9,873 nucleotides of DNA, taken from contig JASLBD010000395.1 of the NCBI GenBank assembly GCA_030146745.1, forward strand, positions 1 through 9,873, in the 5' to 3' direction. Source of the DNA: Allosphingosinicella sp. (GTDB taxonomy: Bacteria > Pseudomonadota > Alphaproteobacteria > Sphingomonadales > Sphingomonadaceae). A program made the translations under genes and the position numbers. Within the stretch, counting starts at the first letter, position 1; every line of letters starts with the position of its first letter. Below the pieces are notes generated by a model, which was not told the DNA's origin, ran no database searches, and saw only the letters and a program-made list of their open reading frames with translations. Shown piece after piece: positions 1 to 6,578 of this stretch.

Positions 1-91
1 TGCAGCCGCGTTTCGCCAGGGCCTGCGCGGTGCCTCGGCCGATCCCGCTCGCGGCTCCGGTGATGACGGCGGTTCGGCCCTCCAGCCTCAT
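1..91 (-). CDS. Short-chain dehydrogenase/reductase, N-terminus only (cut by window edge)
   Basis: Thirty codons are visible, starting at an ATG on the minus strand and running off the left edge. They begin MRLEGRTAVITGAASGIG, and residues 11-18 (TGAASGIG) are the TGxxxGxG nucleotide-binding signature of classical SDR enzymes, preceded by the usual first beta strand (TAVIT). The family interconverts alcohols and ketones with NAD(P)(H). The start codon overlaps the stop codon of the upstream monooxygenase as ATGA, so the two are almost certainly co-transcribed and probably translationally coupled. An SDR beside a Baeyer-Villiger monooxygenase commonly supplies or removes the ketone. The catalytic Ser-Tyr-Lys residues lie outside the window, so the substrate cannot be judged. 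Confidence 0.85.
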   Translation of the reverse strand, partial: MRLEGRTAVITGAASGIGRGTAQALAKRGC

Positions 92-1611
92 GCCGCCTCC
101 TTCTGCCGCTCGGGCTTGAGCGAGGCCGGGGCGCCGCGGGGAAGGAAGCGGATGACCCCGTCGTCGACCGACGCGAATTTGAGGCTGATCATGTCGAGCG
201 CGTAATTCTGGTAGAGCTTCCAGGGCTTCTTGGAGCCCTGCTTGGGCAGGATGTCGCGGGCCCGCTGCACATAGCCCGAGGTGAAATCGAGGAACGGCAC
301 CTCTTCGAGGCCCGGCTCGCGGACGGGGAGGGCGATCTCGCTCCCGCTCTTCTTCAGATGGTTGAGCAGCCGGGTGAGATAGCCGCCGGTGAGGTCCGCC
401 TTCAGGGTCCATGAGGCGTTGGTATAGCCGAACGAGTAGGACAGATTGGGCACGTCGCTGAACATCATTCCGCGATAGCTCAGCGTCTTCGAAAGGTCGC
501 GCGCCTCGCCGTCGACGGCGAAGGCGATGTCGCCCGCCAGCTGCAGCTTGAGGCCGGTGGCGGTGACGACCAGTTCGGCGTCCAGCTCCCGGCCGTCCCT
601 GAGGCGGATGCCGCTCTCGGTGAAGCCGTCGATCTCGCCGGTGACGATCGAGGCGCTGCCGCTCGAGATCGCCTGGAACATGTCGGCGTCCGGCACCAGG
701 CAAAGCCTCTGGTCCCACGGATTGTAGCGCGGCGTGAAATGGGTCGCGACGTCATAGCCTTCGGGAAGGAGCTTCGTCACTTCCTCGAGAAGCTTCTCCT
801 TGACCTTGGCGGGACGCTTTCGGGCGAGCTTGAAAAAGACCATCTGGAGCAGGACGTTCTTCCAGCGGACGATGCCGTAGGCCAGCTTCGAGGGCAGGGC
901 CTTGCGGAGCGCGTTGGCGATCCTGTCCTCGGACGGACGCGAGACCATGTAGGTCGGCGAGCGCTGCAGCATGACGACGTGGCCGGCCGTCTTCGCCATC
1001 TCCGGGACGATCGTCACCGCCGTCGCGCCGCTTCCGATCACGACCACCTTCCTGCCCGAATAGTCGAGATCCTCGGGCCAGAATTGCGGGTGGACGACGG
1101 TGCCGCGGAAGCTTTCCTTGCCGGGGAAGCCCGGGTCGTAGACCTCCTGGTAATCGTAATAGCCGCTGCAGATGTGGAGCCAGTTGCAGCTGAAGCGGAC
1201 CCGCTCGCCGCTGTCGGTGCGCTCGGCCTCGACGATCCAGCGGGCCTCGGCGGAGGACCAGTCGGCGCGCTTCACATGGTGGCGGAAGCGTATGTGCCCG
1301 CGGATGCCGTAACGGTCGGCGGTGTCGTTGACGTAGCGCAGGATCGACGGGCCGTCGGCGATCGCCTTGGCTTCCTCCCAGGGGCGGAAGCTGTAGCCCA
1401 GGGTGTACATGTCGCTGTCCGAACGGATTCCGGGGTAACGGAACAGGTCCCAGGTCCCGCCGATCGCCTCGCGGCCTTCGAGGATGACGTAGGAGCGTTC
1501 CGGGCTGCCCCGTCGGAGGTGATAGGCGGCGCCGATGCCGGACAGGCCGGCGCCGACGAAGAGGACGTCGAAATGCTCGACACCGCCCGCCGCCGGGACG
1601 TCGCCGTTCAT
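88..1611 (-). CDS. EthA-like Baeyer-Villiger flavin monooxygenase
   Basis: A 507-residue FAD- and NADPH-dependent monooxygenase that should insert one oxygen next to a ketone carbonyl to give an ester or lactone. The N-terminal FAD Rossmann motif is GAGLSG (20-25), with GGTWD at 51-55. The Baeyer-Villiger fingerprint FxGxxxHxxxWP is intact at 168-179 (F168, G170, H174, W178, P179), and the NADPH Rossmann motif is GSGATA (193-198). Blocks such as FRYPGIRSDSDMYTLG, YNPWDQRLCLVP and GYTNASWTLKADL closely match, from memory, mycobacterial EthA (about 490 residues). The frame stays open to 1737, but the stretch before MNGDVPAAGG does not look like a conserved N-terminus, so I chose the ATG at 1611; an ATG at 1635 is the alternative. 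The Shine-Dalgarno match is poor for both. It is followed by an SDR with ATGA overlap and is divergent from the TonB receptor. Confidence 0.93.
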   Translation of the reverse strand: MNGDVPAAGGVEHFDVLFVGAGLSGIGAAYHLRRGSPERSYVILEGREAIGGTWDLFRYPGIRSDSDMYTLGYSFRPWEEAKAIADGPSILRYVNDTADRYGIRGHIRFRHHVKRADWSSAEARWIVEAERTDSGERVRFSCNWLHICSGYYDYQEVYDPGFPGKESFRGTVVHPQFWPEDLDYSGRKVVVIGSGATAVTIVPEMAKTAGHVVMLQRSPTYMVSRPSEDRIANALRKALPSKLAYGIVRWKNVLLQMVFFKLARKRPAKVKEKLLEEVTKLLPEGYDVATHFTPRYNPWDQRLCLVPDADMFQAISSGSASIVTGEIDGFTESGIRLRDGRELDAELVVTATGLKLQLAGDIAFAVDGEARDLSKTLSYRGMMFSDVPNLSYSFGYTNASWTLKADLTGGYLTRLLNHLKKSGSEIALPVREPGLEEVPFLDFTSGYVQRARDILPKQGSKKPWKLYQNYALDMISLKFASVDDGVIRFLPRGAPASLKPERQKEAA

Positions 1612-1779
1612 TTCGGTACCGCCGCTCTCCAACATATCCCCCCGGGGCCTCCCGCGGCCGACGCCTGCGCTTGACACCAATAAGGCGCAAGGGGATTGTG
1701 GGACAAGAACGATAAAGTTGCCGAACGAAACCGGCACTGGGGACTATGGCCCGTAAAGGGGCCTCGGGGAGGAACATCG
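1612..1779. promoter_or_regulatory. Divergent promoter region between monooxygenase and TonB receptor
   Basis: This 168-base gap must hold the promoters of both divergent units. On the plus strand a perfect -35 hexamer TTGACA lies at 1671-1676. The best -10 at 17-base spacing (1694-1699, GATTGT) matches only 3 of 6 consensus bases, so the promoter may need an activator. A short inverted repeat TTGT-GGG-ACAA at 1696-1706 overlaps that -10 position and could be an operator half-site pair. No convincing minus-strand promoter was found. The region is supported by gene orientation; the individual boxes are tentative. Confidence 0.45.
1766..1773 (+). promoter_or_regulatory. Ribosome binding site of the TonB receptor
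   Basis: GGGGAGGA, with the GGAGG core ending 7 bases before the ATG at 1780. It settles the start: the frame is open further upstream to an ATG at 1696, but only the 1780 start has this site and places the signal peptide at the N-terminus. Confidence 0.85.
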
Positions 1780-4700
1780 ATGAACAGGAACGTGATTCTG
1801 GCGCTCGGCGCGTCCGTGCTCGCCATGGCCGCGGCGGCCCCGGCTTCGGCCCAGACAATTCCCGAGGCGGAGGGCGCCGGGCAGACCGGCGACATCACGA
1901 CCGGCGCCGGCGCGGACCAGGCCGGCGACGCCGAGAGCGGCACCACCGACAGCGCGGAAAGCGGGGACGACGCGGACATCATCGTCACCGCCCAGCGCCG
2001 CGCGGAATCGCTTCAGAACGTTCCGATCGCCGTCTCGGCCTTTTCCGGCGAGGCGCTCGAGCGCCAGCAGATCGAGAATGCCAGCGACCTTCAGCAGAGC
2101 CTTCCCAACGTCACCTTCACCAAGACCAACTTCACCTCGTCGAGCTTCACCATCCGCGGCATCGGCGACCTGTGCACCGGCTTCTCCTGCGACAGCGCGA
2201 CCGGAATTCACGTCAACGACATGCCGCTCACCTCGACGCGCCTGTTCGAAACCGAATATTTCGATCTCGAGCGGGTCGAGGTCCTGCGCGGGCCGCAGGG
2301 CACGCTCTACGGCCGCAACGCGACGTCGGGCGTGGTCAACTTCATCACGGCCCGTCCGAACCTCAACGAGTTCCAGGCCAGCGTCAGCGCCGAATATGGC
2401 AATTACGACTCGAAGAAGCTGACCGGAATGATCAACGTGCCGATCGGCGACGTCGTCGGAATCCGGCTCGCCGGCTATTGGCTGAACCGCGACGGCTTCA
2501 TCAAGAACACGTTCGACGACAGCCGAATCGACGGCCGCGACCTCTACGCGCTTCGCGGCTCGATCCGGATCCAGCCGGCCCCGGGCACGACCGTCGACCT
2601 CATCGGCTATTACTTCCGCGAGAAGGACGACCGCTCCCGCATCCAGAAGCAGCTCTGCGCCCGCGACAATACCGGGATCCTCGGCTGCCGCCCCGACCAG
2701 CTCGCCTTCGAGACCGTCAATGCCAACGCGACCCTGGCGGCGATCCTCACCTCGCGCGAATTCTTCCGGATCAACAGCCCGGCCTTGACCAATTTCGGCC
2801 TGGGCAGCCTCTACGGCCCCGACAATTTCTTCGGCGGGGTCGTCAACCCGGCCGACCTGCGCACGGTCCGAACCGATTTCAACCCGACCTATTTCGCCGA
2901 AGAAATTCACGCGATGGCGCGCATCGAGCAGGAGATCGGCGAGACCCTGGACCTCACCGTCACCGGCGGCTACACCCGGCAGGAGGTCGACAGCCGCACC
3001 GACTACAACCTCGTCGCCGGCAACTCGCTTGCCGGCAATGTCGGCCTGGCCACGTTCATCGCAACGGCCGGCGCGCCCGGCGTCGCCTTTCCGGGAGGTG
3101 TGAATCCGTTCACCCCGGCGAGAAACGCGCTGATCGGCCCCGGCGGCACCGTCTGCACGTCGGAGACCAACCCCAATTATACCGGCAATTTCGGCGGCTT
3201 CACCAACCGCTGCACCCCCGGAAGCACCGACTACGACCGCTCGCAGAGCCACTCGCGCCAATATTCGATCGAGGCCCATCTCGACAGCGACTTCGAAGGG
3301 CCGTTCAACTTCCTGATCGGCGGCATCTACCTCGACAACCGGTTCACCGATTCCAATTACTACGTCGCCTCGTTCGGTCTCGATTATGCCGCGGGTATCC
3401 TCGGCGCCGGCCAGGCGCTCGGCCAGCGGGCAGGGGGCAACGTCAACTTCCCCAACGTCTTCCTGGCGCCGCCTTTCTACAACAGCGAGGTCAATTTCTT
3501 CTCGCTCAAGAGCTACGGCCTCTTCGGGGAGGTCTATTTCGACGTCTCCGACAAGCTCCGCCTGACGGGCGGCATCCGCTATTCGAACGACAAGAAGCGC
3601 CAGGTCGCCCGGGTTCCCCTGCTCAGCTTCGCGGTGCCTTACGGCACGACCGACGCCAACCAGTCGCCCTTCCTCGGCCTGTTCGACGCCGATCCGACGG
3701 TCGCCGGCAACCAGCCCTACAATATCGGCCGGGCCGCGTTCGACGAGTTCACCGGCCGCTTCGTCGTCGACTACAACCTGACTCCCGACAACCTCGTCTA
3801 CGCCTCCTGGTCGCGCGGCTATAAATCGGGCGGCCTGAACCCGCCGATCAATCCGATCTTCAACGTGCCCGCCACCTTCGAGCCCGAGATCATCAACGCC
3901 TTCGAGATCGGCTCGAAGAACAGCTTCGCGGGCGGCAAGGTGCGCCTCAACCTCAGCGCTTTCTATTACGATTACAAAGGCCTTCAGCTGAGCCGGATCG
4001 TCGCCCGGACGTCGGTCAACGACAATACCGACGCGGAGATTTACGGCGCCGAGGCGGAGGCGGTGTTCCGGCCGTCGCGGGACCTGCTGATCAACCTGTC
4101 GGGCAGCTATCTGCACACCGAGATCAAGGACCTCCAGCTCGTCGATCCGCGCGACGTCTCGGGCGGCCGTTCGGACACGGTGATCATCAAGGACGTGACC
4201 AACGCGTCCAACTGCGCCGTCATCCCCAACACCGCCGGCAACGCGCTCGGCGCCAACACCCTCGTCACCGCCTTCAACGGGGCGCTCGGCCTCGCCGGGC
4301 CGGTGCCGGTGCCGGGCACCAACACAACCGGCGCCTTCTCGGTCTGCGACGCGCTCGCCGCGACCGTCGCCAACCCGTCGGCGCCGCTCAGGGGCCTGTT
4401 CGCGACCCCGACCGGCCCGCTTCCCTTCACCGTCGCGACCGGAGTGGAAGTCGACCTCAGCGGCAACGAGCTTCCGCAGGCGCCGAACTGGAAGTTCTCG
4501 GCCGGGATCCAATATACGGTGCGCCTCGGCAACGGCATGACCATCGTGCCACGCGCCGACCTGAACTATACCGGCAAGTTCTGGGCCCGCAGCTTCAACA
4601 CGCCGATCGACCGGATCGACGGCTACGAGGTGGTCAACGCCCAGATCCAGGTGAACGGCCGGGACGAGCGCTGGTTCGTCCGAGCCTTCGTCCAGAATCT

Positions 4701-4818
4701 GACCGGCAACGACGCGATCACCGGCCAGTATGTCACCGACCAGTCCTCGGGCCTGTTCACCAACGTCTTCACCCTCGAGCCCAGGCGCTACGGCATCGCC
4801 GCCGGCGTGAAGTTCTAG
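1780..4818 (+). CDS. TonB-dependent outer-membrane receptor
   Basis: A 1012-residue outer-membrane receptor driven by TonB-ExbB-ExbD. The signal peptide is residues 1-24 (MNRNVILALG... ending PASA), with predicted cleavage before Q25. A Gly/Asp/Glu-rich linker with no Lys or Arg (25-65) leads to the TonB box DIIVTAQ (66-72). The plug domain follows, with SFTIRGIG and the highly conserved VLRGPQGTLYG (168-178) plus RNATSGVVNF. The remainder is a beta barrel with alternating aromatic strands that ends in GIAAGVKF, a terminal Phe typical of BAM substrates. Eight cysteines fall into four local pairs (132/137, 293/303, 459/478, 812/856), probably disulfides in the plug and outer loops. The length fits sphingomonad receptors, which are often implicated in carbon-source uptake as well as iron. 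Placement between a Baeyer-Villiger/SDR unit and an aldehyde dehydrogenase suggests a catabolic substrate, but the ligand is unknown. Confidence 0.95.
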   Translation: MNRNVILALGASVLAMAAAAPASAQTIPEAEGAGQTGDITTGAGADQAGDAESGTTDSAESGDDADIIVTAQRRAESLQNVPIAVSAFSGEALERQQIENASDLQQSLPNVTFTKTNFTSSSFTIRGIGDLCTGFSCDSATGIHVNDMPLTSTRLFETEYFDLERVEVLRGPQGTLYGRNATSGVVNFITARPNLNEFQASVSAEYGNYDSKKLTGMINVPIGDVVGIRLAGYWLNRDGFIKNTFDDSRIDGRDLYALRGSIRIQPAPGTTVDLIGYYFREKDDRSRIQKQLCARDNTGILGCRPDQLAFETVNANATLAAILTSREFFRINSPALTNFGLGSLYGPDNFFGGVVNPADLRTVRTDFNPTYFAEEIHAMARIEQEIGETLDLTVTGGYTRQEVDSRTDYNLVAGNSLAGNVGLATFIATAGAPGVAFPGGVNPFTPARNALIGPGGTVCTSETNPNYTGNFGGFTNRCTPGSTDYDRSQSHSRQYSIEAHLDSDFEGPFNFLIGGIYLDNRFTDSNYYVASFGLDYAAGILGAGQALGQRAGGNVNFPNVFLAPPFYNSEVNFFSLKSYGLFGEVYFDVSDKLRLTGGIRYSNDKKRQVARVPLLSFAVPYGTTDANQSPFLGLFDADPTVAGNQPYNIGRAAFDEFTGRFVVDYNLTPDNLVYASWSRGYKSGGLNPPINPIFNVPATFEPEIINAFEIGSKNSFAGGKVRLNLSAFYYDYKGLQLSRIVARTSVNDNTDAEIYGAEAEAVFRPSRDLLINLSGSYLHTEIKDLQLVDPRDVSGGRSDTVIIKDVTNASNCAVIPNTAGNALGANTLVTAFNGALGLAGPVPVPGTNTTGAFSVCDALAATVANPSAPLRGLFATPTGPLPFTVATGVEVDLSGNELPQAPNWKFSAGIQYTVRLGNGMTIVPRADLNYTGKFWARSFNTPIDRIDGYEVVNAQIQVNGRDERWFVRAFVQNLTGNDAITGQYVTDQSSGLFTNVFTLEPRRYGIAAGVKF

Positions 4819-4842
4819 GGCAGGCATGGGGCGCGCCTGAAA

Positions 4843-4980
4843 CCCCTCTCCCGCTTTCGCGGGAGAGGAGGGGCCCACCGCGCAGCGGTGGGAGGTGAGG
4901 GTCTGTACTCCGGAGTCGGCAAGACCCTCACCCGCAAGCCTCCGGCTTGGGTCCCCCTCTCCCGCGGAAAGCGGGAGAGG
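4843..4980. repeat. Intergenic hairpin repeat, copy 1 (cloverleaf-like)
   Basis: An imperfect palindrome filling most of the gap between the receptor and the aldehyde dehydrogenase. Outer hairpins CCTCTCCCGC/GCGGGAGAGG occur at both ends (4845-4854 with 4859-4868; 4956-4965 with 4971-4980). Inside these are hairpins CCCACCGC/GCGGTGGG (4874-4881 with 4885-4892) and CAAGCC/GGCTTG (4935-4940 with 4944-4949). The centre is an 11-base stem GGTGAGGGTCT/AGACCCTCACC (4894-4904 with 4922-4932) around a 17-base loop. It is closely related to copy 3 at 8979-9120. The first hairpin starts 26 bases after the receptor stop and could weaken read-through, although no T-run follows it. Confidence 0.85.
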
Positions 4981-4983
4981 TGC

Positions 4984-5010
4984 TTGGCGTGGCGTCTCCG
5001 CCGCTATAGG
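4984..5010 (+). promoter_or_regulatory. Possible promoter of the aldehyde dehydrogenase
   Basis: TTGGCG (4984-4989) and TATAGG (5005-5010) resemble -35 and -10 boxes but are only 15 bases apart, shorter than ideal. They lie just downstream of repeat copy 1 and 30 bases before the start codon. The match is weak; transcription through from the receptor gene is the alternative. Confidence 0.2.
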
Positions 5011-5028
5011 CGAAGGGGGAATCGCCTC

Positions 5029-5035
5029 AAAGGAA
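5029..5035 (+). promoter_or_regulatory. Ribosome binding site of the aldehyde dehydrogenase
   Basis: AAAGGAA, five to six bases before the ATG at 5041. It selects this start over the longer open frame beginning at 4888, whose extra residues are translated from the hairpin repeat. Confidence 0.7.
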
Positions 5036-5040
5036 CCACC

Positions 5041-6462
5041 ATGCGCGACTATCTCGACTTCTACATCGGCGGCGAATGGGTCAAGCCCGTCGAGCGCCGG
5101 ACCCTCGACGTCGTCAACCCGGCCGACGAAAGCGTCGCCGGCCGCATCAGCCTCGGCGGGCCCGAGGACGTCGATCGTGCCGTCACGGCGGCCAAGGCCG
5201 CTTTCCCGGCCTATTCGGAGACGACCCGCGAGCAGCGGCTCGAGCTGCTCCAGTCGGTCGCCGCCGAATATCAGAAGCGTTATGCCGAGATCGCCGAGGC
5301 GATCACCGAGGAGATGGGCGCTCCCTCCGCGCTCGCCCAGCGCGCTCAGGCGGCGGTCGGGATCGGCCACCTCCAAGCCGCGATCGGCGTGCTCAGGGAC
5401 TATAAGTTCGAGGAGAAGCGCGGCTCGACCCTGATCAAGAAGGAGCCGATCGGGGTGTGCGGCTTCATCACGCCCTGGAACTGGCCGATCAACCAGATCG
5501 CGACCAAGGTTTTCCCGGCGCTCGCGACCGGCTGCACCATGGTCCTCAAGCCTTCCGAGGTCGCGCCCTTCTCAGCCTATATCTTCGCCCAGGTGCTCGA
5601 CTCCGCCGGGGTTCCTGCCGGAGTCTTCAACCTCGTCAACGGCGACGGCCCCGGCGTCGGCGCCGCCATCGCCGCCCATCCCGACGTCGACATGGTCTCC
5701 TTCACCGGCTCGACCCGCGCCGGGATCGCCGTCGCCAAGGCGGCCGCGGACACAGTGAAAAGGGTCCATCAGGAGCTCGGCGGCAAATCGCCCTTCATCG
5801 TCCTCGAGGATGCCGACGTCGGCAAGGCGGTGACCGCGGCGATGCGCCACATGCTGACCAACTCCGGCCAGTCCTGCAATGCGCCGACGCGCCTGCTCGT
5901 CCCCAAGGCGCGGATGGAGGAGGCCAAGGAGGCCGCCCGCGCGGTCGCCGAGAAGACCAAGGTGGGCGATCCGAAAGGCGACGCAAATCTCGGCCCGGTC
6001 GTTTCCGACATCCAGTGGACCAAGATCCAGGGGCTGATCGAACGCGGAGTCTCCGAAGGCGCGACCTTGGTCGTGGGCGGCCCGGGCAAGCCCGACGGGC
6101 TGGAGCGCGGCTATTACGTCCGCCCGACCGTCTTCGGAGACGTCGACAACGATATGGCCATCGCCCGCGAGGAGATATTCGGTCCGGTCATGTCGATCAT
6201 CGGCTATGAGGACGAGGAGCAGGCGGTCGAGATCGCCAACGATACGCCCTACGGCCTCGCCGCCTACGTCCATTCGTCCGACACGGACCACGCCCGCAAG
6301 GTCGCCGCGCGCCTTCGGGCCGGGCAGGTCAACATCAACGGCGCCGAGCTCGACTTCATGGCCCCGTTCGGCGGCTACAAGCAGTCGGGCAACGGCCGCG
6401 AATGGGGCGATCACGCCTTCGAGGAATTCCTCGAGACCAAGGCGATATTGGGGCACGCGTGA
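5041..6462 (+). CDS. NAD(P)-dependent aldehyde dehydrogenase (CddD-like)
   Basis: A 473-residue soluble aldehyde dehydrogenase that oxidises an aldehyde to the carboxylic acid. The sequence shows PWNWP with the oxyanion-hole Asn at N147, the cofactor-binding FTGST at 221-225, the general base E245 in ELGGKSP, the catalytic Cys C279 in NSGQSCNAPTR, EEIFGPV with the ribose-contacting E378, and a C-terminal FGGYKQSGNGREWG. All key residues are present and the length is normal. From memory, the GQSCNAPTR active-site context resembles the CddD group, named for the cyclododecanol-degradation aldehyde dehydrogenase of Rhodococcus; this subgroup call is tentative. It follows the receptor gene on the same strand after a 222-base gap containing a hairpin repeat, so it may be transcribed separately. 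A role downstream of the nearby Baeyer-Villiger monooxygenase is plausible from context only. Confidence 0.93.
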   Translation: MRDYLDFYIGGEWVKPVERRTLDVVNPADESVAGRISLGGPEDVDRAVTAAKAAFPAYSETTREQRLELLQSVAAEYQKRYAEIAEAITEEMGAPSALAQRAQAAVGIGHLQAAIGVLRDYKFEEKRGSTLIKKEPIGVCGFITPWNWPINQIATKVFPALATGCTMVLKPSEVAPFSAYIFAQVLDSAGVPAGVFNLVNGDGPGVGAAIAAHPDVDMVSFTGSTRAGIAVAKAAADTVKRVHQELGGKSPFIVLEDADVGKAVTAAMRHMLTNSGQSCNAPTRLLVPKARMEEAKEAARAVAEKTKVGDPKGDANLGPVVSDIQWTKIQGLIERGVSEGATLVVGGPGKPDGLERGYYVRPTVFGDVDNDMAIAREEIFGPVMSIIGYEDEEQAVEIANDTPYGLAAYVHSSDTDHARKVAARLRAGQVNINGAELDFMAPFGGYKQSGNGREWGDHAFEEFLETKAILGHA

Positions 6463-6470
6463 GGCTTTCT

Positions 6471-6575
6471 GCCCTCTCCCTGGAGGGAGAGGGCAGGGTG
6501 AGAATGTTCGGCGTCGGTGGTTATCCGAAGCGGCCGAGCCCCCTCACCCCAACCCTCTCCCCGCCGGGGAGAGGG
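6471..6575. repeat. Intergenic hairpin repeat, copy 2, probable bidirectional terminator
   Basis: It lies between convergent genes (aldehyde dehydrogenase stop at 6462, desaturase stop at 6579). Two strong hairpins bound it: GCCCTCTCCC/GGGAGAGGGC (6471-6480 with 6485-6494) and CCCTCTCCCC/GGGGAGAGGG (6553-6562 with 6566-6575). A weaker GGGTGAG/CTCACCC stem (6496-6502 with 6543-6549) closes a 40-base centre that contains a further small TTCGG/CCGAA pair. The layout resembles copies 1 and 3, but it lacks their inner hairpins and 17-base loop, so it is a shorter relative. Position suggests transcription termination in both directions, though no T-tract is present. Confidence 0.75.
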
Positions 6576-6578
6576 AGT

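Noticed and set aside
739..1674. Plus-strand open frame of 311 codons opposite the monooxygenase
   Set aside because: The opposite strand carries intact FAD, NADPH and Baeyer-Villiger fingerprints; this frame shows none and lacks a ribosome binding site.
4843..4980. Repeat copy 1 as a CRISPR array or attachment site
   Set aside because: There are no regularly spaced direct repeats with unique spacers and no integrase or Cas gene; the pattern is one large palindrome with side hairpins.
4888..5040. N-terminal extension of the aldehyde dehydrogenase
   Set aside because: The extra 51 residues are translated from the hairpin repeat and do not resemble any aldehyde dehydrogenase N-terminus; the AAAGGAA site supports the ATG at 5041.
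1744..5376. Minus-strand open frame of 1210 codons opposite the TonB receptor
   Set aside because: It is antisense to a receptor with clear signal peptide, TonB box, plug and terminal Phe, and its translation is rich in Gly, Arg, Val and acidic residues with no recognisable domain. Strong third-position G/C preference removes stop codons from the opposite strand.
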